NCBI GenBank assembly: GCA_041744575.1
Contig: JBGTKP010000053.1
Coordinates: 10,815 to 74,814, forward strand
Direction of reading: 5' to 3'
DNA length: 64,000 nucleotides
Origin: JTS-RE37 sp041744575
GTDB lineage: Bacteria > Bacteroidota > Bacteroidia > Flavobacteriales > Flavobacteriaceae
The first letter of the stretch is position 1. Every line of letters starts with the position of its first letter. The notes under the pieces are model-generated. The model did not search any database. It had not been told where the DNA came from and saw nothing but the letters and a program-made list of their open reading frames with translations. This document shows, piece by piece, positions 27,501 through 35,634 of this stretch. The position numbers were made by a program, and so were the translations under genes.

Positions 27501-27565
27501 CCGTTAAGATTCAGGAAAATCCTTCCCCGAAAACACCCAGAAAAAAGGCGGCAAAAACACATTGA
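24560..27565 (+). CDS. secDF: Fused protein-export membrane protein SecDF
   Basis: The 1001-residue inner-membrane protein joins SecD and SecF in one chain, the usual form in Bacteroidetes. Residue 1 is followed by one N-terminal helix, a large periplasmic region with LDLKGGINVTLQ and EVLRERIDGFGVTQPNIQ, then the SecD transmembrane block including TIGMSVDANVLIFERIKEE near residue 555. The SecF half starts about residue 675 (GLDQGVDFVGGRN) and ends with SLNDTVVVFDRIRE and GTYSSLFIATPIL. It uses the proton gradient to pull proteins across after SecA-driven export. It has its own promoter and a Lys-rich C-terminal tail. Confidence 0.97.
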   Translation: MQNKGLVKLFAFLFGIVSIYQLSYTFITSKIEDDAEAYAAREIPSSEDNYVAQREGIEAQYLDSIAKDPILGFTSYEDAKKKELNKGLDLKGGINVTLQISVKDILRGLAADSRNPVFNKALADADAASTSSDDTYLNLFFDAFDQIKGDQKLASPDIFANKTLSDEINFQMSDDEVKPIIRRKIDESIVSAFEVLRERIDGFGVTQPNIQREGNSGRILVELPGARDIARAQDLLSSTAQLEFWETYEPGNQNLINFFIQANEKLKTLVASTEETPVKEESEIDSLLSDVSKDSLDLSTEKNPLFDKLQLSGQGFAIGVAAVQDTAAINGYLKMPEIRRLMPSEVQFTKFLWERPSADSEVASLYALKSNRENEPRISGDVVSDARDQFDQFNRPAVGMDMNVRGAKLWEKLTSEANLNNTGIAIVLDNKVYTAPGVSQVGGISGGSSEITGTFTINETKDIANVLRAGKLPASAEIIDSFVVGPSLGQEAIDSGFSSFLIAMIIVLLWMIFYYGKAGIFADIALIFNIVLIFGVLASLGAVLTLPGIAGIVLTIGMSVDANVLIFERIKEEIAKGKGKGQAIADGFSNALSSILDANITTALTALILLIFGTGPIKGFATTLIIGILTSLFTAIFVTRLLVDWYLSGRTRRLDFTTAITKNLFTNTNFNFLSKRKVAYIFSAVMLAIGLSSLFTQGLDQGVDFVGGRNYQIRFINPVNPSEIASDLTTALGSASAKTFGDANQVMVTTKYKVDAQEVEVDNEILEKLFTTLQKYLPDGATYEDFIPGGTNDDIGVMKYRKVGPTIADDIKKNALWAVIGSLAVVFLYILLRFRKWQFSLGAVAAVFHDVLIVLGIFSLTSKIMPFSMEIDQAFIAAILTVIGYSLNDTVVVFDRIREIWNEKGMRAGENLNLALNSTLSRTLNTSTTTIVVLIAIFIFGGESLRGFMFAMIVGIVVGTYSSLFIATPILFDTLKKNVDPVKIQENPSPKTPRKKAAKTH

Positions 27566-27589
27566 ACCTTTTATTAAATCAGGTGAAAT

Positions 27590-27622
27590 GGTTCCCGGTT
27601 ATATTACCGCACCCCGGGAACC
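27590..27622. terminator. Inverted repeat at a convergent gene junction, possible bidirectional terminator
   Basis: GGTTCCCGG (27590-27598) and CCGGGAACC (27614-27622) form a perfect 9-bp stem with a 15-base loop between the ends of secDF and the ABC ATPase. The right arm lies in the last codons of the minus-strand gene. Neither side has a long U-tract. Confidence 0.4.
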
Positions 27623-28843
27623 GCTTTCTTCTGATGTCAACTGAAATATCAACCGTGGATTTAACCCCGGCTCTTTTCGATGGGAAACAAAGACGATGGC
27701 AGTGGTCTGTTCTTCGGCAATTTTGTTCACCAGGGTAACAAAAAGGTGGGCACTCTCATCGTCCAGGCCTGCAGTAGGTTCGTCCAGAATAAGCAATAGG
27801 GGATGTTTGATCATCGCACGGGCGCACATAACCAACCGCTGCTGTCCCTGGGTGAGATCATGGAAAAGTTTACCGGCAAGACCATCCATTCCCAATACCT
27901 CCAACCACAACCTTGTAGTCCTCATCTGTGCTTCCGATGGGATCACATATAATCCAATGGAATCCATCAGACCGGAAAGTATCATATGCTCAAGGCTATG
28001 ATACCCGCTGAACCTGTCAATCATGGCCGGGGTAAAATATCCGATATTGCTTTTAATATCCCAGATGCTTTCCCCGCTTCCCTTTTTCCTTCCAAAAAGT
28101 ATGATATTCTGCCCGTAGGCTTTGGGATTGTCTCCGGTAATCATTGTTAAAAGGGTCGATTTCCCACTGCCATTGGTCCCCCGCAGCTCCCAGAATTCTC
28201 CCGGACGGATATCCCAGCTGATATCCTTAAGGATATGCCGGGATTCATAGGAGACACTGACATTTTTAAACCTGATCAGGAACTCCCCATCAAACGGATG
28301 GCCTTCCGGCGATTCTGGAAGCTTGTGAAGCAGGCCGGGAAATATCAGGTCGCTGTTTTCCGGCTTCTCCTTGTTGCATTGAAGGTTCTTTCCTTCCAGC
28401 CGGAACCGGTGCTGAATAAAGGGTAGTATATCTGAACGCCTGCTTATGAGCTGTACCAGGGGCAGTTCGACTGACAGCTTTGCAAGGTCTTTTTTCAATG
28501 TTTCCTGAGAACCGAAATCCAGGTTATCAAAAGGGTTGTCAAGGATAAGATATCCGTTACCTTGGGCCATGAGGTGATTCAGCAAGGCTTTTTTCCGCTC
28601 GCCACTGCTCATAGACTGAAGGTTCTGTGAAGTAGCCGCTGTGAGAATCTTGTTATCATGCAGGCATTCCTCTTCTATCATCCTGTTCACCTCATAGGTG
28701 GAAAAAAGACCTGCCTTTTTACCGCGGAGCACGCCGAAGGCATCCGGCAGATATCCCCGCATCAAACGGCCCACAAAAGCCGATTTGTCTGAGGTATTGT
28801 CGGTAAAAACGGCCCAATGGGGAGGATTACTCATGGGTGTCAC
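27599..28843 (-). CDS. Double ABC-domain ATPase (ModF-like), N-terminal Walker A degenerate
   Basis: The 414-residue soluble protein has two ABC domains and no membrane segments. The second (about 185-400) is complete: Walker A GTNGSGKST at 222-230, a signature-like LTQGQQRLVM, Walker B LLLILDEPTAGLD and an H-loop SHRKE. The first has a signature (MSSGERKK, 78-85) and Walker B (YLILDNPFDNLD), but its Walker A position reads TDNTSDKSAF near residue 14, with the glycines lost. The layout resembles ModF/PhrA-type proteins, whose true role is unclear, and one active site may be lost. It overlaps an inverted repeat at its 3' end and is followed on the opposite strand by secDF. Confidence 0.85.
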   Translation of the reverse strand: MTPMSNPPHWAVFTDNTSDKSAFVGRLMRGYLPDAFGVLRGKKAGLFSTYEVNRMIEEECLHDNKILTAATSQNLQSMSSGERKKALLNHLMAQGNGYLILDNPFDNLDFGSQETLKKDLAKLSVELPLVQLISRRSDILPFIQHRFRLEGKNLQCNKEKPENSDLIFPGLLHKLPESPEGHPFDGEFLIRFKNVSVSYESRHILKDISWDIRPGEFWELRGTNGSGKSTLLTMITGDNPKAYGQNIILFGRKKGSGESIWDIKSNIGYFTPAMIDRFSGYHSLEHMILSGLMDSIGLYVIPSEAQMRTTRLWLEVLGMDGLAGKLFHDLTQGQQRLVMCARAMIKHPLLLILDEPTAGLDDESAHLFVTLVNKIAEEQTTAIVFVSHRKEPGLNPRLIFQLTSEESGSRGAVI

Positions 28844-28890
28844 AAAAAAAATTGGTATTTAGATGAACCTTGAAACGACCTTTCAGGTCA

Positions 28891-29421
28891 CTAATCAGCT
28901 ATAGCAAACACTCTGTAGATAACAACGGGATTGCTCCTGTACCTGGTTGTCCTTCCGGCAGCCATTCCATTTTTCACAGCCACCTTTTGGGATGGCAGGT
29001 TATCTCTGTGAATGATAGAGATCACAGACGGGGCGTAACCCCTGGAAAATGCGATCTCCCTGCAACGCATGGCAGCCTCAGAAGCATAGCCTTTGCATTT
29101 GTGGTCCGGCAGGATGGAATACCCTATTTCCAGTTCTTCGACCTTATCTACTTCCTGTAATAGCAAACCGCACAAACCCGCCAGTTGTCCACTCGATTTT
29201 ATCATCAGGGCATACATGCCTCCCAAATCCCCATCATAGCGTTCAAAGATCCTGTCAAACTGTGCGATGCAATTGGTTCGTGGATCATCGGATAACCCTT
29301 CCCAGTAACGGACACTTTCCGGATTTTCAAAAAAGGGTAACCACAGTTCAAAATCTTCAGGGACCACTTTTCTGAATAACAAACGGGATGTTGATACATT
29401 ATCAAGAGGATACCTGGACAT
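28891..29421 (-). CDS. GNAT-family N-acetyltransferase (RimJ/RimL type)
   Basis: The 176-residue cytosolic protein has the start TSRLLFRKVVPEDFELW typical of the RimJ/RimL group, the central strand ELEIGYSILPDHKCKGYASEAA that includes the acetyl-CoA pyrophosphate loop (x-x-x-G-x-A variant), and IIHRDNLPSQKVAVKNGM near the C-terminus. It should transfer an acetyl group from acetyl-CoA to an amine; the acceptor cannot be deduced. It lies between the ABC ATPase and a DUF192 gene on the same strand with short gaps (47 and 41 bases), so it may belong to a longer minus-strand unit. Confidence 0.9.
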   Translation of the reverse strand: MSRYPLDNVSTSRLLFRKVVPEDFELWLPFFENPESVRYWEGLSDDPRTNCIAQFDRIFERYDGDLGGMYALMIKSSGQLAGLCGLLLQEVDKVEELEIGYSILPDHKCKGYASEAAMRCREIAFSRGYAPSVISIIHRDNLPSQKVAVKNGMAAGRTTRYRSNPVVIYRVFAIAD

Positions 29422-29462
29422 TCCTTTTTTTATTGCTTCCTTGTCTTGCCATCAGAATGACA

Positions 29463-29969
29463 TCAGTTGTGTTTTGTAAAGGAGATACTATCACCGCTTT
29501 TTACATTCCATGCCTCCACCCTTCCTGCATTGACTTCGAGGACATACTGTACGGGTACACGTGAAGGGATGACGGAATCATCAAGTGGTACGGCATTCTC
29601 CGCTATTGTAACAATTTTTTGATCTCCCCGAATAAAGAGGAGATCCAGCGGAATCAGGGTATTTTTCATATAAAATGAATGAATCTTCTCCGTAGGGAAA
29701 ATAAAAAGCATGGCCTGGTCCGGGTCCATCGTTTCCCGATACATGAGACCGGTCTGTGTTTCGTATTCCGAATCCGCTATCTCAATTTCCAGCGTGGTGA
29801 GCAGGGTGTCGCTACCGGCGCGATAGATCGATAGTTCTCCTTCATTGGTAAAGGTTATGGGACCGGTTTTTACGGCAGGTTTTTTCTCCTGTTCACATGA
29901 AAGGATGAGGGTGAGTAATACTGCGATGGCGTATACTACCGGCAATTTGTAAGTTGATAATGGACGCAT
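29463..29969 (-). CDS. DUF192 domain lipoprotein
   Basis: The 168-residue protein has an N-terminal hydrophobic segment ending LTLILSC (lipid Cys about residue 25), so it is an envelope lipoprotein. The mature domain shows the DUF192 pattern: EIADSEYETQTGLMYRETMD, MLFIFPTEKIHSFYMKNTLI, PLDLLFI and YVLEVNAGRVEAWNV. The family is widespread in bacteria and archaea and its function is unknown. The gene is between GNAT and lgt on the same strand, and its product would itself be a substrate of Lgt. Confidence 0.92.
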   Translation of the reverse strand: MRPLSTYKLPVVYAIAVLLTLILSCEQEKKPAVKTGPITFTNEGELSIYRAGSDTLLTTLEIEIADSEYETQTGLMYRETMDPDQAMLFIFPTEKIHSFYMKNTLIPLDLLFIRGDQKIVTIAENAVPLDDSVIPSRVPVQYVLEVNAGRVEAWNVKSGDSISFTKHN

Positions 29970-30009
29970 AGATTATTTCACTTCATTTCCGGTCCTCCCT
30001 GAATGAACA

Positions 30010-30975
30010 TCATCTGAGGGAGATCCGGGGTTTTCTCAGAATAAAGTATAATCCGATAAGGATAAATGGAATGCTAAGCCATTGACCGGTTGATAACAAA
30101 CCAAGTGCTTTCTCAAACCCGCCCTGACTTTTCTTTACAAATTCTACAAAGAAGCGAACAGTCCATAGCAATACCAGGAACATCCCAAACAAATATCCCG
30201 GCTTGTTTTTCTTATCTGTTTTCCAGTACAGGTAATAAAGGATCAGAAAAACGAAAATATAACAAACCCCTTCATACAATTGTGCCGGATGGCGGTATGG
30301 GATCGCGTTCAGGTATTCGGCAAATTTCGGATTGCTCTCGAGGGCTGCATAGGCATTGTTAGCCGTTTGCTCGCCAGTGACAGACATGGCAGTGGAAGCC
30401 GGCATATCATCGGAATCGCGGATAAATCGCGTTCCAAAAATATAGGAGGCATCCGTTACTTTGCCATTGATTTCAGAATTAAAGAAGTTCCCTAACCTTA
30501 CAAAAAAGGCGCCGATGGCTACCGGAAGTACCACCCTGTCCAGAATCCACAACATTCGGAATTCCTTGTGCTTTCTGGTATATAGATACATCCCGATGAT
30601 GATCCCAATGGCTGCGCCGTGACTCGCCAATCCGGTAAAACCCGTAAATTCATATCCCCGGATAAAGCCAAATAGAGTTCCGTCTGCACTTTCACGGATC
30701 GGCAGGAGAATTTCCAGGAGATGGTTCTGGTAATAGGCCCAGTCATAAAAAAAAACGTGGCCCAACCGCGCGCCGAGCATGGTGGCAAGGACCGTGTAAA
30801 TAAAGAGGGAATCCAACTGCTCCATGGATTTCTTTTCATTCATGAATATTTTCTTCATGACAAACCACCCTACAGCAAAAGCCACAATCCAGAGAAGATT
30901 ATAATACTTGATTTGAATGAATCCTACAGTGAATAAGGTGTCATTTGGATTCCAGGTGATGCCTAAAAAATGCAT
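30010..30975 (-). CDS. lgt: Prolipoprotein diacylglyceryl transferase
   Basis: The 321-residue inner-membrane protein has about seven hydrophobic segments and the Lgt signature GAFFVRLGNFFNSEINGKV (conserved R, N, N, E), plus the upstream ASHGAAIGIIIGM with the conserved His-Gly. It moves diacylglycerol to the lipobox cysteine of prelipoproteins, the first step of lipoprotein maturation. This window alone encodes many of its likely substrates. It follows yidD on the same strand. An insertion of about 40 residues between the signature and the C-terminal helices (TDASYIFGTRFIRDSDD) makes it longer than E. coli Lgt. Confidence 0.96.
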   Translation of the reverse strand: MHFLGITWNPNDTLFTVGFIQIKYYNLLWIVAFAVGWFVMKKIFMNEKKSMEQLDSLFIYTVLATMLGARLGHVFFYDWAYYQNHLLEILLPIRESADGTLFGFIRGYEFTGFTGLASHGAAIGIIIGMYLYTRKHKEFRMLWILDRVVLPVAIGAFFVRLGNFFNSEINGKVTDASYIFGTRFIRDSDDMPASTAMSVTGEQTANNAYAALESNPKFAEYLNAIPYRHPAQLYEGVCYIFVFLILYYLYWKTDKKNKPGYLFGMFLVLLWTVRFFVEFVKKSQGGFEKALGLLSTGQWLSIPFILIGLYFILRKPRISLR

Positions 30976-31117
30976 AGCGCTTTTATTGTGTGGCTAATAT
31001 AAAAAATAGAAATCAGACCGCTGTCAATAAAGTAGATAGATAGTCCGGGAATGGGGGCTAAATATAGATTTATTGACCTCGTAAGACTTCCTCCTCCAGA
31101 TCTGAGTTCGGAAGCTT

Positions 31118-31351
31118 TTATGGTACCGGATCGTATCCGGACCCCCCCCACGGATGGCAGCTGAAAATACGTTTGATACCAAGCCAGCCTCCTTTTATTA
31201 ATCCGTGTTTTCTAAGCGCTTGCAGGGTATAATTGGAGCAGGTCGGACTGTAACGGCAACTTGGAGGTGTCCAGGACGAGATGAGGATCTGGTACATGCG
31301 GATAAGTCCAATGAATGGTGCGATCAGTATTTTCTTTGTGTCCCAGGTCAT
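31118..31351 (-). CDS. yidD: Membrane protein insertion efficiency factor YidD
   Basis: From the ATG at 31349-31351 the protein has 77 residues, the usual size of YidD. It shows the family pattern: IAPFIGLIRMYQILISSW, then CRYSPTCSNYTLQALRKHG, GGWLGIKRIFSCHPWGGSGYDPVP with the conserved cysteines. It assists YidC-dependent membrane protein insertion. The frame is open to 31426, but that would overlap the end of cysS by 35 bases and add a non-family extension. It lies between cysS and lgt, a conserved order in Flavobacteriia. Confidence 0.9.
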   Translation of the reverse strand: MTWDTKKILIAPFIGLIRMYQILISSWTPPSCRYSPTCSNYTLQALRKHGLIKGGWLGIKRIFSCHPWGGSGYDPVP

Positions 31352-31391
31352 CCCGATGCCTTGCCTTTTTATGCCCTGTATCAGGCGGTTT

Positions 31392-32876
31392 TCAGGAAAG
31401 ATTATAGGTCGTGCCTTCCTTTCCATCCTTGAGGTGGATCCCCAATTCTGCGAGACGGTCCCTTATGGAATCCGAGGTCTGAAAATCTTTGTTAATCCGG
31501 GCCTCATTACGCAGGCGTATCAGCAAATTAACCACCCCGGAAAGCTTTTCCGCTCCCTGATTCTCATTGTTTTTTCGTTCGATGCCGAGTACATCAAATA
31601 CAAAAGTATTCATAGTGGTACTGAGCATTTCCTTGTCGCTCTCAGAGCATGCCTGAGCCCCCTCCTTAACCTGATTGATATATCTGACACCATCAAACAA
31701 ATGCGCGATCAGGACCGGGGTGTTGAAATCATCATTCATTGCATCATAACAATGCTGCTTCCAGTCGCTCACCTTAAAATCCGTTGTGCCCTTCGCTACG
31801 TCCAGGTCCTTTAACGTGTCAAGTGCCTCCATTAGTCGGGAATAGCCCCTCTCAGATGCGAGGAGCGCATCATCGCTAAGGTCCAGAATGCTTGTATAAT
31901 GGGCCTGCATCATAAAGAAACGAACCACAGAGGGCGAAAATGCCTTGCTCAGGATCTCGTTTTTTCCGGTGAATATTTCTCCCGGCAGAAGATTATTGCC
32001 AGTGGATTTCGCCATCTTTTTGCCGTTCAGGGTAAGCATGTTGGCATGTAACCAGTATTTAACCGGGGGCTCTCCGTTCATAGCCTGTGCCTGAGCGATC
32101 TCGCATTCATGATGCGGAAACTTGAGGTCCATACCGCCTCCGTGAATATCGAAATGCTCCCCGAGATACTTCATGCTCATGGCGGTGCACTCCAGATGCC
32201 AGCCGGGAAAACCATCACCCCAGGGCGAAGGCCACCTCATAATATGCTGAGGTTCCGCTTTTTTCCAAAGAGCGAAATCCTGCGGATTTCTCTTTTCATC
32301 CTGGGCGGTCAGATCCCTTGTATTGGATATCATATCCTCCAGCTTCCTTCCACTGAGCTTGCCATAGGTATACTTGGTATTGAAGGATAATACATCAAAG
32401 TAAACCGATCCGTTCATTTCATAAGCATACCCTTTGTCCAGGATATCCTTGATTATTTCTATCTGTTCAATAATATGTCCTGTGGCAGTTGGTTCTATGC
32501 TCGGAGCAAGGAAGTTGAATTTTTGCAGGATGTTATGAAAATCAATGGTATAACGCTGCACCACTTCCATTGGCTCTATTTGTTCCAGCCGCGCTTTTTT
32601 GGCTATTTTATCCTCTCCTGTTTCTGCATCTCCTTCCAGATGCCCTGCGTCTGTAATATTCCTGACATAACGTACTTTATACCCAAGATGGCGGAGGTAC
32701 CTGAAGATCATATCGAATGACATGAAAGTCCTGCAGTTTCCAAGATGGACATTGCTGTACACCGTAGGTCCGCAGACGTACATTCCGACGTGGCCTTCGT
32801 TTATTGGCTGAAATGTTTCTTTGGAACCAGAGAGGGAATTATATATTTTGAGGGATTGGCTGCTATACAGTTGCAT
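31392..32876 (-). CDS. cysS: Cysteinyl-tRNA synthetase
   Basis: The 494-residue enzyme has the class I HIGH motif as HLGNCRTFMSFD near residue 41, the zinc-binding Cys of MYVCGPTVY (about 30), the second zinc site WHLECTAMS and DIHGGGMDLKFPHHECEIAQ, and the KMSKS motif as KMAKSTGNN near 287. The C-terminal part includes the DALR-like anticodon region. It charges tRNA-Cys. It sits 15 bases after folE and 40 bases before yidD, so folE, cysS, yidD and lgt probably form one operon. Confidence 0.97.
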   Translation of the reverse strand: MQLYSSQSLKIYNSLSGSKETFQPINEGHVGMYVCGPTVYSNVHLGNCRTFMSFDMIFRYLRHLGYKVRYVRNITDAGHLEGDAETGEDKIAKKARLEQIEPMEVVQRYTIDFHNILQKFNFLAPSIEPTATGHIIEQIEIIKDILDKGYAYEMNGSVYFDVLSFNTKYTYGKLSGRKLEDMISNTRDLTAQDEKRNPQDFALWKKAEPQHIMRWPSPWGDGFPGWHLECTAMSMKYLGEHFDIHGGGMDLKFPHHECEIAQAQAMNGEPPVKYWLHANMLTLNGKKMAKSTGNNLLPGEIFTGKNEILSKAFSPSVVRFFMMQAHYTSILDLSDDALLASERGYSRLMEALDTLKDLDVAKGTTDFKVSDWKQHCYDAMNDDFNTPVLIAHLFDGVRYINQVKEGAQACSESDKEMLSTTMNTFVFDVLGIERKNNENQGAEKLSGVVNLLIRLRNEARINKDFQTSDSIRDRLAELGIHLKDGKEGTTYNLS

Positions 32877-32891
32877 CGGTGCTGAGGCACA

Positions 32892-33572
32892 TTAAAAATT
32901 AGTATCGAGGTTCACGTAGTCCAAAAATTCCCTCCGGACGCCTTCCTCCTTAAACTTACCCCCATATTCCGCGGTAACCGTACTGCTATCTATATCCCGG
33001 ATACCCCTTGAATTTACGCACAAATGCTTTGCGTCTATAACGCAGGCCACATCTTCGGTTCCAAGGACCTGCTGGAGTTCCCGTACGATCTGGATATTCA
33101 TTCGTTCCTGAACCTGAGGTCTTCTGGCATAATAGTCCACGATGCGGTTCATCTTGGAAAGTCCTACCACGGTTCCGCTTGAAATGTAGGCGATATGAGC
33201 CTTCCCTACAATGGGCAGTAAATGATGTTCGCAGGTGGAATAAACAATGATGTTTTTTTCCACCAGCATCTCCCCGTATTTATACTTGTTCTTGAAGGTA
33301 GAGGATTTCGGTCTGTTTTTGGGATGCAAGCCTCCGAAGATTTCATTTACATACATCTTTGCCACCCTGTCCGGGGTACCCCGCAGGCTGTCATCCTCGA
33401 GGTCAAGGCCCAGGGTATACATGATCTCTCTGATATTGTCCCTGATGATTCTGATCTTTTCATTGTCCGGAAGAACAAAGGCATCCTCTCTCAAGGGTGT
33501 TTCTTCAGAAGAGGAAACATGGTCATTTCCCATGGCTTCAAATTGCTCCTCCAATGTTCGGTCAAATTTCAT
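32892..33572 (-). CDS. folE: GTP cyclohydrolase I
   Basis: From the ATG at 33570-33572 the protein has 226 residues. It contains the zinc and catalytic motifs VYSTCEHHLLPIVGKAHIAY (Cys and two His) and IDAKHLCVNSRGI (second zinc Cys), and SKMNRIVDYYARRPQVQERM, all of type IA FolE. It converts GTP to dihydroneopterin triphosphate, the first step of folate synthesis; folP lies in the same window at 51050. An upstream in-frame ATG at 33606-33608 adds 12 residues and cannot be excluded. It is probably the first gene of the folE-cysS-yidD-lgt unit. Confidence 0.96.
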   Translation of the reverse strand: MKFDRTLEEQFEAMGNDHVSSSEETPLREDAFVLPDNEKIRIIRDNIREIMYTLGLDLEDDSLRGTPDRVAKMYVNEIFGGLHPKNRPKSSTFKNKYKYGEMLVEKNIIVYSTCEHHLLPIVGKAHIAYISSGTVVGLSKMNRIVDYYARRPQVQERMNIQIVRELQQVLGTEDVACVIDAKHLCVNSRGIRDIDSSTVTAEYGGKFKEEGVRREFLDYVNLDTNF

Positions 33573-33709
33573 ATTCACCTGTCTTATGGCAGGTTCAAAG
33601 ATATACATTATATGCCACTTTATGGTCTGTTTGGGGAGTTACACAACATAAATTAGTGTTAAGCAAACCTTCCGTCTAATTTTATACTTTCCAAATTTTA
33701 CGTCTCCCT

Positions 33710-35518
33710 ATGACGCGATGGATCCTAATTTTATGCACACTCACCATATGTGGGAGTGACTGGCTTTATGGGCAGGTTGCATATGATTGTGCCAATGCCG
33801 TGCCTATTTGCAATAATACTCCGGTGAACGCAGGGACAGAGGGTTATGGCGTGGATGACTTTAACGGGGACCTTACCAGCGGATGTCTGGAACAAACCAT
33901 AACAGGCGTTATAGAGTCTAATTCTGCCTGGTATCGTTTTCGGACGGGAGCTACGGGGCAGCTGGGTTTTAATATCGGTTTTAATACATCAGAAGACTGG
34001 GACTTCGCCCTCTATCTGGCTAGCGACTGCGGGGATCTGGGGGAACCGGTCCGATGTAACTTTTTTGATAACCAGGATGAGATGGCATTCATGGGTGTAG
34101 GCCAGGATCCGTCGGGCGATCCCGGTAGTGTCCTCTATGAGGATTGGTTGCAGGTAACCCCAGGGGAAGACTATTATCTCCTTATCAACAATTTCACAAA
34201 TACAAATTCGGGATTTTCAATACAGTTTTCAGGCGAAATATTTGTGACAAATCCCCATGACGCCCTTGACTGTTCGATTGTCAGCAATCTATTGGGACCT
34301 CCGGTGGCGGCTTGTTCCAATGAAAATGTGATTCTGAACGCGATGACATCCAACGCTCAGAATTATACCTGGTACAGAGATATGGGCGCAGGTTTTCAGC
34401 TACTGCCCACAGAATCAGGTCCAACCATGCAGGCGTTGATCTCTGGCATTTATCGTGTGGAAGTGCAGACCCTCACCTTAAATGTCATTATCAGTGATGT
34501 TCAGGTGGGTTTTACCCCTGCACCTGTCACCCACGAGGTATCAGATGAAGTAGTGTGCGACGGTGCCGGCATTTTTGATCTTTCGGACAAGACCACAGAG
34601 GCACTCGGTTCCCAAAGTACCTCTGACGTCCTGGTAAGCTTTCACAGTTCCCTGTCACAGGCGGCCGGCGGATTGAATCCCTTGCCTGGTGCATATCCGC
34701 TCTCTATGGGCTCTGCCACCATTTATATCCGAACGGCCTCCTTGCAGAATGAAGCCTGCTTTGATGTCTCAGAACAGTTTGAACTCAGTGTTTTGGAAAC
34801 GCCCATCCTGAATATCCCTTCCGAAGTGTTCATTTGCGAACAGGAAGTGGGGGTCCTTATTGGGGAGTTTGCCCCTGATCCTGCATTCAGTTACGTCTGG
34901 GACAGCGGGGAACAGGTACCTTCCATCTATATAATCTCCCCGGGGTCCTATACCCTGACTGCTACAAGTACTGGCCCGGGTGGGCTTACATGCAGTGCTG
35001 CTACTACCATCACGGTGGTATTCTCCAAAACTCCTGAAATATCTGATATCATTATTGAAGATGTCAGGGACAACAATACAGTTGAGGTAATCGCCCATAG
35101 TCCTTCCGCACTCGAATACCAACTGGATCAAGGCCCTTTTCAGTCCACTGGTATTTTCAGGGAGGTCGCTCCCGGAAACCACCGTGTCACCGTAAATGAT
35201 CCGGGGGGTTGCGGAAGCACCTCAGAGCAAATCCTTGTTATAGGATTCCCTAAATACTTTACACCCAACGGGGACGGTACAAATGATCGATGGAATATTA
35301 TTGGGATCCCTGGCCTTTCCCATCCTGTCGTTCATCTGTATGACCGCTTTGGCAAATTAATAAAGGAACTCCAGCCCGATAGTGACGGATGGGACGGCAC
35401 CTTTAACGGGAGGCTTCTTCCTTCCTCTGATTACTGGTTCAAACTGAGCTATGTCGATGAGCGTGGCACCAGGGTGGAGGCAAAATACCTTGACAGTCAC
35501 TTTTCCCTGAAACGCTGA
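33710..35518 (+). CDS. Secreted protein with T9SS type B sorting domain
   Basis: The 602-residue protein has a signal peptide (MTRWILILCTLTICGSDWLYG, cleavage about residue 21). Residues 22-185 form an N-terminal domain with paired cysteines (YDCANAVPICNN) and WYRFRTGATGQLGFNI, as in proprotein-convertase-P-like or jelly-roll domains. A middle beta-sandwich region (about 190-490) includes Ig-like repeats. The last 92 residues are the gliding-motility-associated type B sorting domain: KYFTPNGDGTNDRWNIIG, LYDRFGKLIKEL and GWDGTFNGRLLPSSDYWFKL. Type IX secretion would export it to the surface or medium. It is 116 bases before a paralogue and both may bind or degrade polymers, which is speculative. 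Confidence 0.93.
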   Translation: MTRWILILCTLTICGSDWLYGQVAYDCANAVPICNNTPVNAGTEGYGVDDFNGDLTSGCLEQTITGVIESNSAWYRFRTGATGQLGFNIGFNTSEDWDFALYLASDCGDLGEPVRCNFFDNQDEMAFMGVGQDPSGDPGSVLYEDWLQVTPGEDYYLLINNFTNTNSGFSIQFSGEIFVTNPHDALDCSIVSNLLGPPVAACSNENVILNAMTSNAQNYTWYRDMGAGFQLLPTESGPTMQALISGIYRVEVQTLTLNVIISDVQVGFTPAPVTHEVSDEVVCDGAGIFDLSDKTTEALGSQSTSDVLVSFHSSLSQAAGGLNPLPGAYPLSMGSATIYIRTASLQNEACFDVSEQFELSVLETPILNIPSEVFICEQEVGVLIGEFAPDPAFSYVWDSGEQVPSIYIISPGSYTLTATSTGPGGLTCSAATTITVVFSKTPEISDIIIEDVRDNNTVEVIAHSPSALEYQLDQGPFQSTGIFREVAPGNHRVTVNDPGGCGSTSEQILVIGFPKYFTPNGDGTNDRWNIIGIPGLSHPVVHLYDRFGKLIKELQPDSDGWDGTFNGRLLPSSDYWFKLSYVDERGTRVEAKYLDSHFSLKR

Positions 35519-35634
35519 ATTTTATTGGGTCCTGAATGATACTGACCTGGATTGCAGCGGTGTATAATTCTTCCGGAATACATACTAAATCAGGACGCGT
35601 GGAGTTATATAGTTGATTATAGCCCCAATCATCT

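Noticed and set aside
31281..31814. Plus-strand frame of 177 codons
   Set aside because: It overlaps yidD and cysS on the other strand, which are certain genes, and has no own signals.
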